A DNA stretch of 64,000 bases from Bacteroidales bacterium (lineage in GTDB: Bacteria; Bacteroidota; Bacteroidia; Bacteroidales; VadinHA17), in assembly GCA_021371855.1 (NCBI GenBank), contig JAJFVL010000029.1, positions 62,001 to 126,000 on the forward strand, written 5' to 3'. The notes beneath the pieces are model-generated. The model saw only the letters and a program-made list of their open reading frames with translations. It was not told the origin of the DNA and did not search any database. Below are positions 44,384 to 53,001 of the stretch, piece after piece; position 1 is the first letter of the stretch; every line of letters begins with the position of its first letter. The position numbers and the translations under genes were made by a program.

Positions 44384-45292
44384 TTAATTACGGGCTTCAA
44401 CTACCCTGATAAATATCTCATTCATTGATGGAAGAGCCGGGTTAAAAGAGATAATATTGCCCGATTTAATGGCAGTCTGAATAATCTCATTAGAAGGGAT
44501 ATTATTTGTTGTCTTAAGCCTGATAATACTTTTATTATTATCTTTTTGCTGATTCAGTATCTGATAATGATTGTTTCCAACTATTTGCACATCACCTTCA
44601 AAAACAAGATCATATTCGTTGGCGGCCCATTTACTGCGGATCTCATTCACACTACCTTCCAGTATGGTTCTTGCTTTATCGATAAGAGTGATATTATCGC
44701 AAAGTTCTTCAACAGATTCCATGTTGTGTGTTGATAAAATTATTGTGGCTCCTCTTTCCCTGAGAAAACGGATCTCATTCTTGACAATATTTGTATTTAA
44801 GGGATCGAATCCTGTGAATGGTTCATCGAATATCAGCAGCTTTGGTTCGTGGAGGACGGTTGTTATGAACTGGACCTTCTGCTGCATCCCTTTAGATAAT
44901 TCTTCGACTTTTTTTCCCCACCAGTCGACCATGTCGAGTTTTTTAAACCAGTATTTTAGTCTTCTCATTGCCTCGGCTTTTGTAAGCCCTTTCAGCTGAG
45001 CAAAATATAATGCCTGTTCACCGACTTTCATTTTCTTATATAGCCCTCTTTCTTCAGGCAGGTAGCCGATCTGCTGGACATCTGCAGGTGTCAGTTTTTT
45101 CCCGTTCAGGAATAACTCGCCGGAATCAGGTCCTGTTATCTGGTTAATAATCCTGATCAGTGTTGTTTTCCCGGCACCGTTAGGTCCCAGAAGTCCGTAT
45201 ATGCATTGTTCCGGCACCGAAATGCTGACATTATCGAGTGCCAGTTGATCGCCATATTGTTTTGTGACATTCTTTGCTTCAAATAGTACCAT
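44384..45292 (-). CDS. ABC transporter ATP-binding protein (NatA-like)
   Basis: About 302 residues. Walker A is GPNGAGKTTLIRI, the ABC signature is LSKGMQQKVQF, Walker B is LLIFDEPFTGFDPLN, and the switch His is in LSTHNMES. The C-terminal extension (about 215-302) is typical of the NatA/CcmA-like exporter group. ATG 45292 (MVLFEAKNVTKQYGD) is chosen over the longer frame up to 45418, whose extra N-terminus is not ABC-like. Its partner permease follows after 26 bp. Confidence 0.95.
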   Translation of the reverse strand: MVLFEAKNVTKQYGDQLALDNVSISVPEQCIYGLLGPNGAGKTTLIRIINQITGPDSGELFLNGKKLTPADVQQIGYLPEERGLYKKMKVGEQALYFAQLKGLTKAEAMRRLKYWFKKLDMVDWWGKKVEELSKGMQQKVQFITTVLHEPKLLIFDEPFTGFDPLNTNIVKNEIRFLRERGATIILSTHNMESVEELCDNITLIDKARTILEGSVNEIRSKWAANEYDLVFEGDVQIVGNNHYQILNQQKDNNKSIIRLKTTNNIPSNEIIQTAIKSGNIISFNPALPSMNEIFIRVVEARN

Positions 45293-45369
45293 AAGGGAAT
45301 AGTTTATAATATTCTTAGAGATATGTAAATATAAAGAAACTCCGTGAAATTCATTGCTAATCGGCGGCT

Positions 45370-45402
45370 CTCTGTGTAATAAAAATGAGAATTTACACAG
45401 AG
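45370..45402. repeat. CACAGAG-type repeat with inverted copy between dnaJ and the ABC genes
   Basis: Inverted arms CTCTGTGTAA / TTACACAGAG (10 bp, 13-nt loop), with further GAG(C/A)CACAGAG-like words to 45433. On the minus strand it follows dnaJ by 67 bp and could help end that transcript, although no T run follows. Confidence 0.6.
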
Positions 45403-45468
45403 TTACACTGAGGAGCAAAGAGAGCCACAGAGTTGGAAATGTTAATTACTACGCTTGTTGTCAGATTA

Positions 45469-46623
45469 TTATTCGAAGTATCCTCTCATTCTTTCGAAAA
45501 AACCTTTGTCGTTTTTATCGGGGTTTGGAATGAAATTGGCGGAATCTTTGAATTTTTCAAAAACCTTCATTTCTTCCTTACTCATACTTTTGGGTATCCA
45601 TACATTAACATTTACCAGCAGATCACCTCTGCCATACCCGTTAACCTCGGGTAATCCTTTCCCTCTTAATCTGAGAATTTTGCCGGGTTGGGTACCCGGT
45701 TCTATCTTTATTTTTACATTATTGTCGACAGTAGGTACTTCTACATGGGAACCAAGTACGGCATCGGGGATACTTATAAACAGGTTATAGATAAGGTCAT
45801 TACCTTCTCTTATCAGTTCGGGATGTTCTTCTTCGTCAATTACGACCAGCAGATCTCCGTTTATTCCTCCTCTTCTTGCCGCATTCCCTTTACCTCCTAC
45901 GGTCATCTGCATTCCTTTACCAACGCCGGCCGGGATGTTGATTTTAATAATATCTTCTTTTTGCACAATCCCTTCTCCATAACAGGAAGCGCACTTTTTT
46001 GTTATAGTCTTACCTTCGCCACCGCATGTGGGGCACACTGAAGTGGTCTGCATTTGCCCAAGCATAGTATTGGTCAGTCTGGTAACATGACCGGAGCCAT
46101 GGCAGGTGGGACAGTTTGATAGGCTTGACGCATCGGCTGCTCCTGTCCCTCCGCAGGCGCTGCAGGTATCATATTTGTTAACTTTAATTTTTTTCTCTGC
46201 ACCTGTGGCAATTTCCCGGAGTGTGAGTTTGACTTTCACCCTGAGGTTACTTCCCTTATTGACGCTTCTGCTTCTTCTTCCTCCTCCACCTCCAAAAGCA
46301 CCAAATCCACCAAAGGCATCACCGAAAATATCACCGAATGATGAAAATATATCATCCATAGTCATTCCCTGACCTCCGAAGCCACTACTGGCTGAGCTTC
46401 CCACACCTGCATGGCCGTAACGGTCGTAGCGGGCTCTCTTTTCGTCGTTACTTAATATTTCGTATGCTTCAGCAGCTTCCTTGAATTTATCTTCTGCTTT
46501 CTTGTCGCCTGGATTCTTGTCAGGATGAAATTTCAGAGCTTGTTTTCTATAAGCTTTTTTTATCTCGTCTTTTGTGGCTCCTCTCGTTACTCCAAGCACT
46601 TCATAATAATCTCTTTTTTCCAT
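45469..46623 (-). CDS. dnaJ: Chaperone protein DnaJ
   Basis: A 384-residue class I J-protein. The J domain with HPD (33-35) stimulates DnaK. A Gly/Phe region follows (about 73-115), then four CXXCXGXG zinc repeats ([36 protein letters not shown]) and the C-terminal substrate domains. It sits downstream of grpE with a 53-bp gap, forming a grpE-dnaJ operon; dnaK is not in the window. Confidence 0.97.
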   Translation of the reverse strand: MEKRDYYEVLGVTRGATKDEIKKAYRKQALKFHPDKNPGDKKAEDKFKEAAEAYEILSNDEKRARYDRYGHAGVGSSASSGFGGQGMTMDDIFSSFGDIFGDAFGGFGAFGGGGGRRSRSVNKGSNLRVKVKLTLREIATGAEKKIKVNKYDTCSACGGTGAADASSLSNCPTCHGSGHVTRLTNTMLGQMQTTSVCPTCGGEGKTITKKCASCYGEGIVQKEDIIKINIPAGVGKGMQMTVGGKGNAARRGGINGDLLVVIDEEEHPELIREGNDLIYNLFISIPDAVLGSHVEVPTVDNNVKIKIEPGTQPGKILRLRGKGLPEVNGYGRGDLLVNVNVWIPKSMSKEEMKVFEKFKDSANFIPNPDKNDKGFFERMRGYFE

Positions 46624-46676
46624 CCGCTTAAATTTTACTTAGCCACTTGTATAATATTTTGGACCAATTATTTTGT

Positions 46677-47318
46677 TTATTCACCAACTACTACTTTGGC
46701 AAATCTTAAAACCTTATCATTCAGATAATAGCCTTTTAAAACCACATCTACCACTTTCCCTTTTTTATCATCTTCCGTAACTGTGACTTTTGCAACGGCT
46801 TCATGCAGATCAACATTAAAGTTGCTGTTCAGAGATTCTATCTCTTTTATGCCATTTTGCTTAAGAAACTCACTGAATTTACTATAGATGAGATCAAGTC
46901 CGCTTTTCATTGCGGCACAATCGGTTGTTGTATCCATAAGTTTAACAGCTCTGTCAAAATCGTCCATAAACGGGATGATTTTTAAAAGCAGGTCTTTACT
47001 GGCACTTTTTGATAAATCCATCTTCTCGCGCAACGTCCTTTTCCTGTAGTTGTCGAATTCAGCAGAAAGCCGGATATATTTATCTTTCATCTCTGCCAGT
47101 TTTTCTTCAGAAGCCTTTAATTCAGCTTTAATTTTGTCATAAACCTCTTCTCCGGTCACGATTTCCGGGATTGGTACTTCAGTATCACAGGCAGGGGGAA
47201 TATCCGGTTTGTCACCGCTATTGTTCTCGGGTATTTGTGTATTCAGCTCATTATCAGTTGTTTTAATGATATTTTTCTGCGCGGTTTTTTCCTGTTCCTG
47301 CGTCTTTTTTTTCATCAT
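46677..47318 (-). CDS. grpE: Nucleotide exchange factor GrpE
   Basis: About 213 residues. An acidic, disordered N-terminal part (about 1-60) precedes the long helix pair (LKASEEKLAEMKDKYIRLSAEFDNYRKRT) and the beta domain (LHEAVAKVTV...GKVVDVVLKGYYLNDKVLRFAKVVV), which releases ADP from DnaK. Start is ATG 47318 (GTG 47321 and ATG 47315 are alternatives). A nested hairpin lies about 41 bp upstream in the leader. dnaJ follows. Confidence 0.95.
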   Translation of the reverse strand: MMKKKTQEQEKTAQKNIIKTTDNELNTQIPENNSGDKPDIPPACDTEVPIPEIVTGEEVYDKIKAELKASEEKLAEMKDKYIRLSAEFDNYRKRTLREKMDLSKSASKDLLLKIIPFMDDFDRAVKLMDTTTDCAAMKSGLDLIYSKFSEFLKQNGIKEIESLNSNFNVDLHEAVAKVTVTEDDKKGKVVDVVLKGYYLNDKVLRFAKVVVGE

Positions 47319-47358
47319 CACGTATGCTATTTCAGTTTAATTCATTATTTAACAAAAT

Positions 47359-47394
47359 ACCTGCCAACAATTCTTAATTGCCAAATTGGCAGGT
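47359..47394. promoter_or_regulatory. Nested hairpin in the grpE leader
   Basis: Outer 9-bp stem ACCTGCCAA / TTGGCAGGT (47359-47367, 47386-47394) around an inner CAATT / AATTG stem (47368-47372, 47376-47380). It is not a CIRCE element. Lying about 40 nt before the grpE start on the minus strand, it could act as an operator or RNA structure. Confidence 0.4.
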
Positions 47395-47415
47395 GTAATG
47401 ATGCAAAGATGTAAC

Positions 47416-47547
47416 GGCACAAAGGCACAAAGGCACAAAGGCACAAAGGCACAATGGCACAAAGGCACAATGGCACAAAGGAACCGGGGGTCTGTTTAAT
47501 TAAAATAGTCATACCATTGCACCTTTACACCATTGTACCGTTGCGCC
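47416..47547. repeat. Octanucleotide tandem array with an imperfect inverted copy
   Basis: Eight head-to-tail units GGCACAA(A/T) run from 47416 to 47479. At 47513-47547 a 35-nt segment is, in reverse complement, 26/35 identical to units 4-7 of the array, so the region can form a long imperfect hairpin. It lies between the murA stop (47558) and the grpE leader, where minus-strand transcription passes from one to the other. Confidence 0.85.
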
Positions 47548-47557
47548 CTGAATTACT

Positions 47558-48862
47558 TCAGACTCGCTTAATATCCGCGCCTAGCACATTTAGCCGTGCA
47601 TCAATATCCTGATATCCCCTGTCGATTTGTTCGATATTGTGGATGACACTGTCCCCTTCTGCAGAAAGTGCAGCTATAAGAAGAGCCACACCTGCTCTGA
47701 TATCAGGCGAAGACATTATGGTACCTTTAAGGCTTATCATCTTATCTAGTCCGATTACTGTCGCTCTGTGAGGATCGCAAAGGATAATCTGAGCTCCCAT
47801 ATCAATCAGTTTATCAACAAAGAAAAGACGGCTTTCAAACATTTTCTGGTGGATCAAAACAGCGCCTTTTGCCTGGGTTGCCGTAACCAGCAGGATGCTG
47901 AGCAGGTCGGGAGTCAATCCAGGCCAGATTGCGTCCGAAATAGTCATGATAGAACCATCGATAAATGTTTCTATTTCGTAATGTTCCTGATGAGGGATAA
48001 AGATATCATCACCTCTTCTTTCAAGATTTATTCCAAGACGGAGAAATGAGCCGGGGATGATCCCAAGGTTATCGTAAGATGTATTTTTAATAGTTATTTC
48101 CGATTCAGTCATTGCAGCCATTCCTATGAATGATCCTATCTCGATCATATCGGGAAGGATAGTATGTGTGCAGCCATTAAGACCGCAAACTCCATCGACA
48201 TAAAGCAGGTTTGATCCTATTCCTGAGATTTTAGCACCCATTGAAACAAGCATTTTACAAAGCTGCTGGATATATGGTTCACAGGCAGCGTTATAAATTG
48301 TTGTACGTCCCTTTGCAAGAACAGCTGCCATTAGTATATTGGCTGTTCCGGTAACAGAGGCTTCGTCGAGGTGCATATATGTACCCGTCAAAAAGGGGGC
48401 TTCAACTTTATAAAACGGATTGGAAGTGTCAAATTCAAAGACGGCTCCAAGCTTTTGAAAACCTGCAAAATGGGTATCAACTCTTCTTCGTCCTATTTTA
48501 TCACCTCCGGGTTTTGGGATAAAGGCTTTACCAAACCTGGCAAGCAGAGGTCCGACTATCATTATAGATCCTCTTAAACTTGAACTCTGTTCTCTGAATT
48601 CGCTTGTCTGAAGGTAATCAAGATTAATTTCGGCAGCTTCAAAACTTGCTACTGAACGTGATTCTCTGGTTACTTTAGCACCCATGCAACCAATTAATTC
48701 GATCAGTTTATTAACGTCGCTGATGTCCGGAATATTTTTTATTGTAATCTTTCCTGGGGTCAGGAGAGTTGCACAGATAACCTGTAAAGCTTCATTTTTA
48801 GCTCCCTGTGGTGTTATTTCTCCATTAAGATGCTTTCCTCCATGAACGATAAAAGTGCCCAT
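47558..48862 (-). CDS. murA: UDP-N-acetylglucosamine 1-carboxyvinyltransferase
   Basis: A 434-residue enzyme for the first committed step of peptidoglycan synthesis (enolpyruvyl transfer from PEP to UDP-GlcNAc). The N-terminal KNEALQVICATLLT and the loop LLARFGKAFIPKPGGDKIGRR identify it. In that loop the usual active-site Cys is replaced by Asp121 (codon 48500-48502), the substitution known to make MurA insensitive to fosfomycin in several lineages. The ATG overlaps the DUF4290 stop by one base (TAATG), so translation is likely coupled. Confidence 0.96.
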   Translation of the reverse strand: MGTFIVHGGKHLNGEITPQGAKNEALQVICATLLTPGKITIKNIPDISDVNKLIELIGCMGAKVTRESRSVASFEAAEINLDYLQTSEFREQSSSLRGSIMIVGPLLARFGKAFIPKPGGDKIGRRRVDTHFAGFQKLGAVFEFDTSNPFYKVEAPFLTGTYMHLDEASVTGTANILMAAVLAKGRTTIYNAACEPYIQQLCKMLVSMGAKISGIGSNLLYVDGVCGLNGCTHTILPDMIEIGSFIGMAAMTESEITIKNTSYDNLGIIPGSFLRLGINLERRGDDIFIPHQEHYEIETFIDGSIMTISDAIWPGLTPDLLSILLVTATQAKGAVLIHQKMFESRLFFVDKLIDMGAQIILCDPHRATVIGLDKMISLKGTIMSSPDIRAGVALLIAALSAEGDSVIHNIEQIDRGYQDIDARLNVLGADIKRV

Positions 48863-49506
48863 TAATGTCTGCTGTATCCTTTTTTCTTATTGTATGGTTT
48901 GTTTTGCTGTTTCCCATGAGGTTTTCCCAGAGGTTTCCGTTTTACAGGGGGTATTAATTCCCTGACTTCGAGAATTTTAACACCGTCTGTCATCTGCAAT
49001 CTCCCTTTCGACAATATTTTCATATCGTTTATTATCACTATATCGGCAACCTGTCCACGGTTCCATGTGATATATGATTTTTTCATCTGATTGACGATCA
49101 ATGTGGTAAGGTATTCCTTTTTATCTCCATCTTCCATTTCGCATGCAGCGTCAATCAACAGTTCAATAATCCGTCCATAGTGAAGGAAGCGGATATCGCC
49201 CTGTTTGTAAGGTATCTGTTTAGGTTTCTCAACAAACTTTGATGGTTCAGGAGTAGGGTAAGGTGGATCAATATCCAGATCGAAACTGGCTATTAATGCA
49301 AGATGATCCCATAGTTTATGCTTAAAATCGACCATGTCGCGAAGATGAGGATTAAGATTCCCCATTATCTGAACAACAGTTCTTGCAGCGCGGTTTCTCT
49401 CAGTCCTGTCTTCTATGGTCTTTATATGATCGACCATTTTCTGAACATTCCTTCCATATTCGGGCAATGCCATTTTCTTACGCTGAGTATTGTAATCGTA
49501 ATTCAT
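48862..49506 (-). CDS. DUF4290 family protein
   Basis: A 214-residue soluble protein of a Bacteroidota-specific family of unknown function: MNYDYNTQRKKMALPEYGRNVQKMVDHI at the start, then HLRDMVDFKHKLWDHLALIA and PPYPTPEP. The last 25 residues are rich in Lys, Gln and Asn (basic, probably disordered; possible nucleic acid contact). Its stop overlaps the murA start. DUF4290 upstream of murA is a recurring Bacteroidota order, suggesting a cell-wall or growth role, but that is inference. Confidence 0.85.
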   Translation of the reverse strand: MNYDYNTQRKKMALPEYGRNVQKMVDHIKTIEDRTERNRAARTVVQIMGNLNPHLRDMVDFKHKLWDHLALIASFDLDIDPPYPTPEPSKFVEKPKQIPYKQGDIRFLHYGRIIELLIDAACEMEDGDKKEYLTTLIVNQMKKSYITWNRGQVADIVIINDMKILSKGRLQMTDGVKILEVRELIPPVKRKPLGKPHGKQQNKPYNKKKGYSRH

Positions 49507-49526
49507 ACTGCACTTTTTATTTTATG

Positions 49527-49534
49527 CAAAGCTA
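49527..49534 (-). promoter_or_regulatory. Bacteroidota -7 promoter element for DUF4290-murA
   Basis: The reverse complement reads TAGCTTTG, an exact TAnnTTTG match, 20 nt before the DUF4290 start codon. No TTTG at -33. Confidence 0.5.
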
Positions 49535-49655
49535 ATAATTTAAAGCAAAATTCACGAATGTATTATAAGTGGTCAAAATTTGTGCTTTTAGGTATTCTTC
49601 ACCGAAAATAGAAAAACAGAATTTCCGGAAATCCTGCAAAGGATTTTTTCATCAA

Positions 49656-50810
49656 TCAATTCATCAGCCAGTTATTGCCTGAAAATATAAACTCCTTAAA
49701 GTTTACGTTTTGTTTATAAAGAAGCGCTCTTGAGTCACTGATAAATTTTTTCATTTTAATGTAGTCTGCAGGATTGCAGAAAAACTCCGACCTGTTTTCA
49801 AACTCGGAGCAGGGCAGAACAAAGAATTTCTTCCTGAAGTTTATAATCGGGGTGTATACCCATGTAAGATAAAATCCGGCATCAGAAATACTGAATGCAT
49901 CACCATTTCTTGTGAGTTCAATCCTTACCATTGAGCCACCGTCGGTTTTTGGTTTTCTCTGGTTCGATACAAAATTGCCAAGAGAATATACCACGACTCC
50001 ATCTTTTTTCCCCGGAATATTTTTTGACCAGATCATTTTCTGAAGGACATGAGGATGAGAACCTATGACAAGGTCGACACCAAGAGACAATAAATACTCT
50101 GCAAGGTCGGTCTGGCTTTTTGCCGGTATAGTATCATATTCTGTTCCCCAGTGAAGAAACAGGATAATAATATCGGCATGGTTATTCTTTGCCTTGTTAA
50201 TATCATTGGTAATCAGATTTTTATCAATATAATTTACAATTACCGGTTCAGGAACTTTTATCCCGTTAGTACCAAATGTATAATTGAGGAGAGCTATAGA
50301 CATCTCATCCCTGCTTATCATCATCGGGGAGAGGCTGTCGCGGCAGGAGGCATCAATAAAGGTGCCGGTATGGGGTATTCCGATACTGTCGAGTTTATTT
50401 ATGGTTCTTATTATACCTTTTTTACTCCTGTCGGCCGAATGATTGTTTGCTGTGACAAGATAGTCGATTCCTGCATTACGGCAGGCTACGGCGAGATCAA
50501 CCGGGGAACTGAACTGTGGATATCCCGTATAGGGAGGACCTGCAAGTGTAACCTCAAAGTTAGCGAATGCAATGTCGGCTTCAGTTATTACAGGTTTGAT
50601 GTAAGAGAACACACTGTCATAATTATAAGTATGCGCTTCCCTGTCTTCTGCTGACCATATTTGTTCATCATGGCCCATAATATCACCAATGAAAAGAAGA
50701 GATAACTTTTCTGAGGATTTCTGTTGGTTCTGGCTTTTTAACGGTGAAAGCGTTAAGATGAGAAGAACAATAAAAGAGAAAGTTCTGATATTTAAATTAA
50801 AAGTGTTCAT
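49656..50810 (-). CDS. CapA family (poly-gamma-glutamate synthesis type) metallophosphatase-like protein
   Basis: A 384-residue exported protein. The signal peptide runs to about residue 26, then comes the CapA/PGA_cap fold: LLFIGDIMGHDE, DIAFANFEVTL, DYLVTANNHSADRSKKGI, LFLHWGTEYD and VIGSHPHVLQ carry the metal-binding residues of the calcineurin-like core. It probably acts in the periplasm on a surface polymer or phosphate ester. No capBC-type synthase genes are nearby, so capsule formation is not supported. A solitary gene, divergent from kup. Confidence 0.88.
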   Translation of the reverse strand: MNTFNLNIRTFSFIVLLILTLSPLKSQNQQKSSEKLSLLFIGDIMGHDEQIWSAEDREAHTYNYDSVFSYIKPVITEADIAFANFEVTLAGPPYTGYPQFSSPVDLAVACRNAGIDYLVTANNHSADRSKKGIIRTINKLDSIGIPHTGTFIDASCRDSLSPMMISRDEMSIALLNYTFGTNGIKVPEPVIVNYIDKNLITNDINKAKNNHADIIILFLHWGTEYDTIPAKSQTDLAEYLLSLGVDLVIGSHPHVLQKMIWSKNIPGKKDGVVVYSLGNFVSNQRKPKTDGGSMVRIELTRNGDAFSISDAGFYLTWVYTPIINFRKKFFVLPCSEFENRSEFFCNPADYIKMKKFISDSRALLYKQNVNFKEFIFSGNNWLMN

Positions 50811-50856
50811 CAGGATTGTTTTTCAGGTTGAATTTTTATTTTTTCAATATTGAGCC

Positions 50857-50864
50857 CAAAGATA
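50857..50864 (-). promoter_or_regulatory. Bacteroidota -7 promoter element for the CapA gene
   Basis: The reverse complement reads TATCTTTG, an exact TAnnTTTG match, 46 nt before the CapA-like start codon. Confidence 0.45.
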
Positions 50865-50975
50865 AGGCTATAAAAAAATAAATACTGATAAGCTGGACTA
50901 TAAAATATTTATTATTATTAACTTCGCCCGTTTTTCTTTAAAAATTTGACTGATAAAACATTAATCGGAAGGACA

Positions 50976-52922
50976 ATGGAGGGGACTGGTAAGCATCTGG
51001 ATATTAAAAAACTCTCTCTTGCAGGAGTGTTGGTTACCCTCGGCATAGTTTTTGGCGATCTCGGTACAAGCCCTCTATATGTGATGAAGGCTATTGTAAG
51101 GGGCGGAAGCGAGTTTAATGAACTCCTTATTTATGGTTCTTTGTCATGCATTTTCTGGACACTTACTCTTCAGACTACTACAAAGTATATCCTTATAGCC
51201 CTGCAGGCCGATAATAATGGTGAGGGGGGTATCATGGCTCTCTTTGCCTTAATAAAAAGGAAATCTTCGTGGGCGGCTCTTTTAGCTATGATAGGAGGAG
51301 CAGCTTTACTTGCAGACGGAGTTATTACACCAGCCATAACTGTCACCTCTTCAATTGAAGGATTGAAACTTTTTAATCCTCAGATCCCGGTGGTTTTGAT
51401 AGTGCTGTTAATTTTCGTTGTACTGTTTTTCATCCAACAATATGGGACTAATTTAATCGGCAGTTCTTATGGCCCGATAATGGTTCTATGGTTTTTAATG
51501 CTGGGCACACTTGGATTTTCAAAGCTGATTCTTCATCCGGATATATTAAGAGCTGTCAACCCGGTTTTTGCTTTCAGGTTATTAAGTGAATATCCGGGAG
51601 GGTTCATTCTTCTTGGAGCTGTATTTCTTTGTACCACAGGAGCAGAGGCGCTTTATTCAGATCTTGGACATTGCGGAAGAATGAACATCAGAATATCGTG
51701 GATATTCGTAAAAATATGCCTGTTAATTAATTATTTCGGGCAGGGAGCATGGCTGATGGTAAATGGTGCCCCGGCAGAAGGTATAAATCCATTTTATGCA
51801 ATTATGCCAAATTGGTTCTTATTACCCGGAATAATAATTGCAACTGCCGCTTCGATCATAGCAAGCCAGGCAATTATCAGCGGATCATTCACTATCGTCA
51901 AAGAGGCTGTGTCGCTTAATTTCTGGCCTAAGATTAAAGTGTTAAATCCTACTTTCATAAGGGGGCAGGTATATATTCCTTTTGTTAATATGTACCTGTG
52001 GATTTCTTGCAGCATTGTGGTCATCTTTTTCAAAGAATCGGCAAATATGGAAGCAGCGTATGGCTTGGCCATTACAATTACCGAAATGATGACTACCTTC
52101 CTTCTGACTTACTATTTATATCTGAAAGGATTAAACCACAGACTGATATTGCTGATACTTGGCACTTACCTTACAATAGAAGGAAGCTTCCTTATAGCAA
52201 ACCTTCATAAATTTAATGATGGAGGCTGGTTTACGATTCTTCTTGCATCTATCTTTTTTATCATAATGTATGGCTGGTATTTTGGAAGAAAGCTGAAAAA
52301 CAGGTATGTAACGTTCACAAACCTGAACAGATATATCCAATTGTTTAAGGACTTATCAAAAGATAATTCTGTTCCAAAAACTGCAACCAACCTTGTTTAT
52401 GTAATAAAAGCAAACAGGGTTGATCAGGTTGAATCAAAGGTAATCTATTCAATATTTCAGAAACAGCCCAAGCGGGCAGATACTTACTGGCTGCTTCATG
52501 TTGATGGTGTTGATGAGCCAAACCGGTTTGATTACCAGGTAACTCATATTATTCCGGGTATTTTGATACGGGTTGACTTTCGCATAGGATTTAAAGTAGA
52601 GCCCAAGATCAACCTTTATTTCAAAGAGGTATTGGAGGATCTTACAGCTTCAGGCGAAATAAAACTTGAGAGTAGTTTTACTTCACTCAGGAACCATTCT
52701 TTTCCGGCCGATTTTAAATATGTCCTTATTGATCGGGTTATGCCACGTGACTATAAGCTTTCGACCATCGAGAATTTCACTCTTACCCTTCATGACCTTT
52801 CCAGATTAGTGTGTATTTCCGATGTAAAAGCATTGCAACTCGATGGCACTAATACCATCGAAGAGAAAGTACCTATAACAATAGATCAGCCGGTAGGTTT
52901 ACGGATAAAACGAATACAATGA
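50976..52922 (+). CDS. kup: Kup-type potassium uptake protein, first copy
   Basis: About 648 residues. Twelve membrane helices in the first ~430 residues belong to the KUP/HAK/KT family (VTLGIVFGDLGTSPLYVMKAI, GEGGIMALFALIKR, GALYSDLGH-like motif as GAEALYSDLGHCG). A cytoplasmic C-terminal domain of about 200 residues follows. It imports K+ with H+. The start is ATG 50976, aligned with the second copy and preceded by GGAAGGACA; the in-frame TTG 50946 is less likely. A close paralogue starts 79 bp after its stop. Confidence 0.95.
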   Translation: MEGTGKHLDIKKLSLAGVLVTLGIVFGDLGTSPLYVMKAIVRGGSEFNELLIYGSLSCIFWTLTLQTTTKYILIALQADNNGEGGIMALFALIKRKSSWAALLAMIGGAALLADGVITPAITVTSSIEGLKLFNPQIPVVLIVLLIFVVLFFIQQYGTNLIGSSYGPIMVLWFLMLGTLGFSKLILHPDILRAVNPVFAFRLLSEYPGGFILLGAVFLCTTGAEALYSDLGHCGRMNIRISWIFVKICLLINYFGQGAWLMVNGAPAEGINPFYAIMPNWFLLPGIIIATAASIIASQAIISGSFTIVKEAVSLNFWPKIKVLNPTFIRGQVYIPFVNMYLWISCSIVVIFFKESANMEAAYGLAITITEMMTTFLLTYYLYLKGLNHRLILLILGTYLTIEGSFLIANLHKFNDGGWFTILLASIFFIIMYGWYFGRKLKNRYVTFTNLNRYIQLFKDLSKDNSVPKTATNLVYVIKANRVDQVESKVIYSIFQKQPKRADTYWLLHVDGVDEPNRFDYQVTHIIPGILIRVDFRIGFKVEPKINLYFKEVLEDLTASGEIKLESSFTSLRNHSFPADFKYVLIDRVMPRDYKLSTIENFTLTLHDLSRLVCISDVKALQLDGTNTIEEKVPITIDQPVGLRIKRIQ

Positions 52923-53001
52923 TATCCCGGTGACTGACCAGATAACTAATTAATTATGTTGGGTTTATTTTTAAAAATTTCCTGAATCAGGAAGGTTGAA
53001 T

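Noticed and set aside
45293..45418. 42-codon N-terminal extension of the ABC ATPase frame
   Set aside because: The ABC domain starts normally at MVLFEAKNV, and the extension resembles intergenic sequence.
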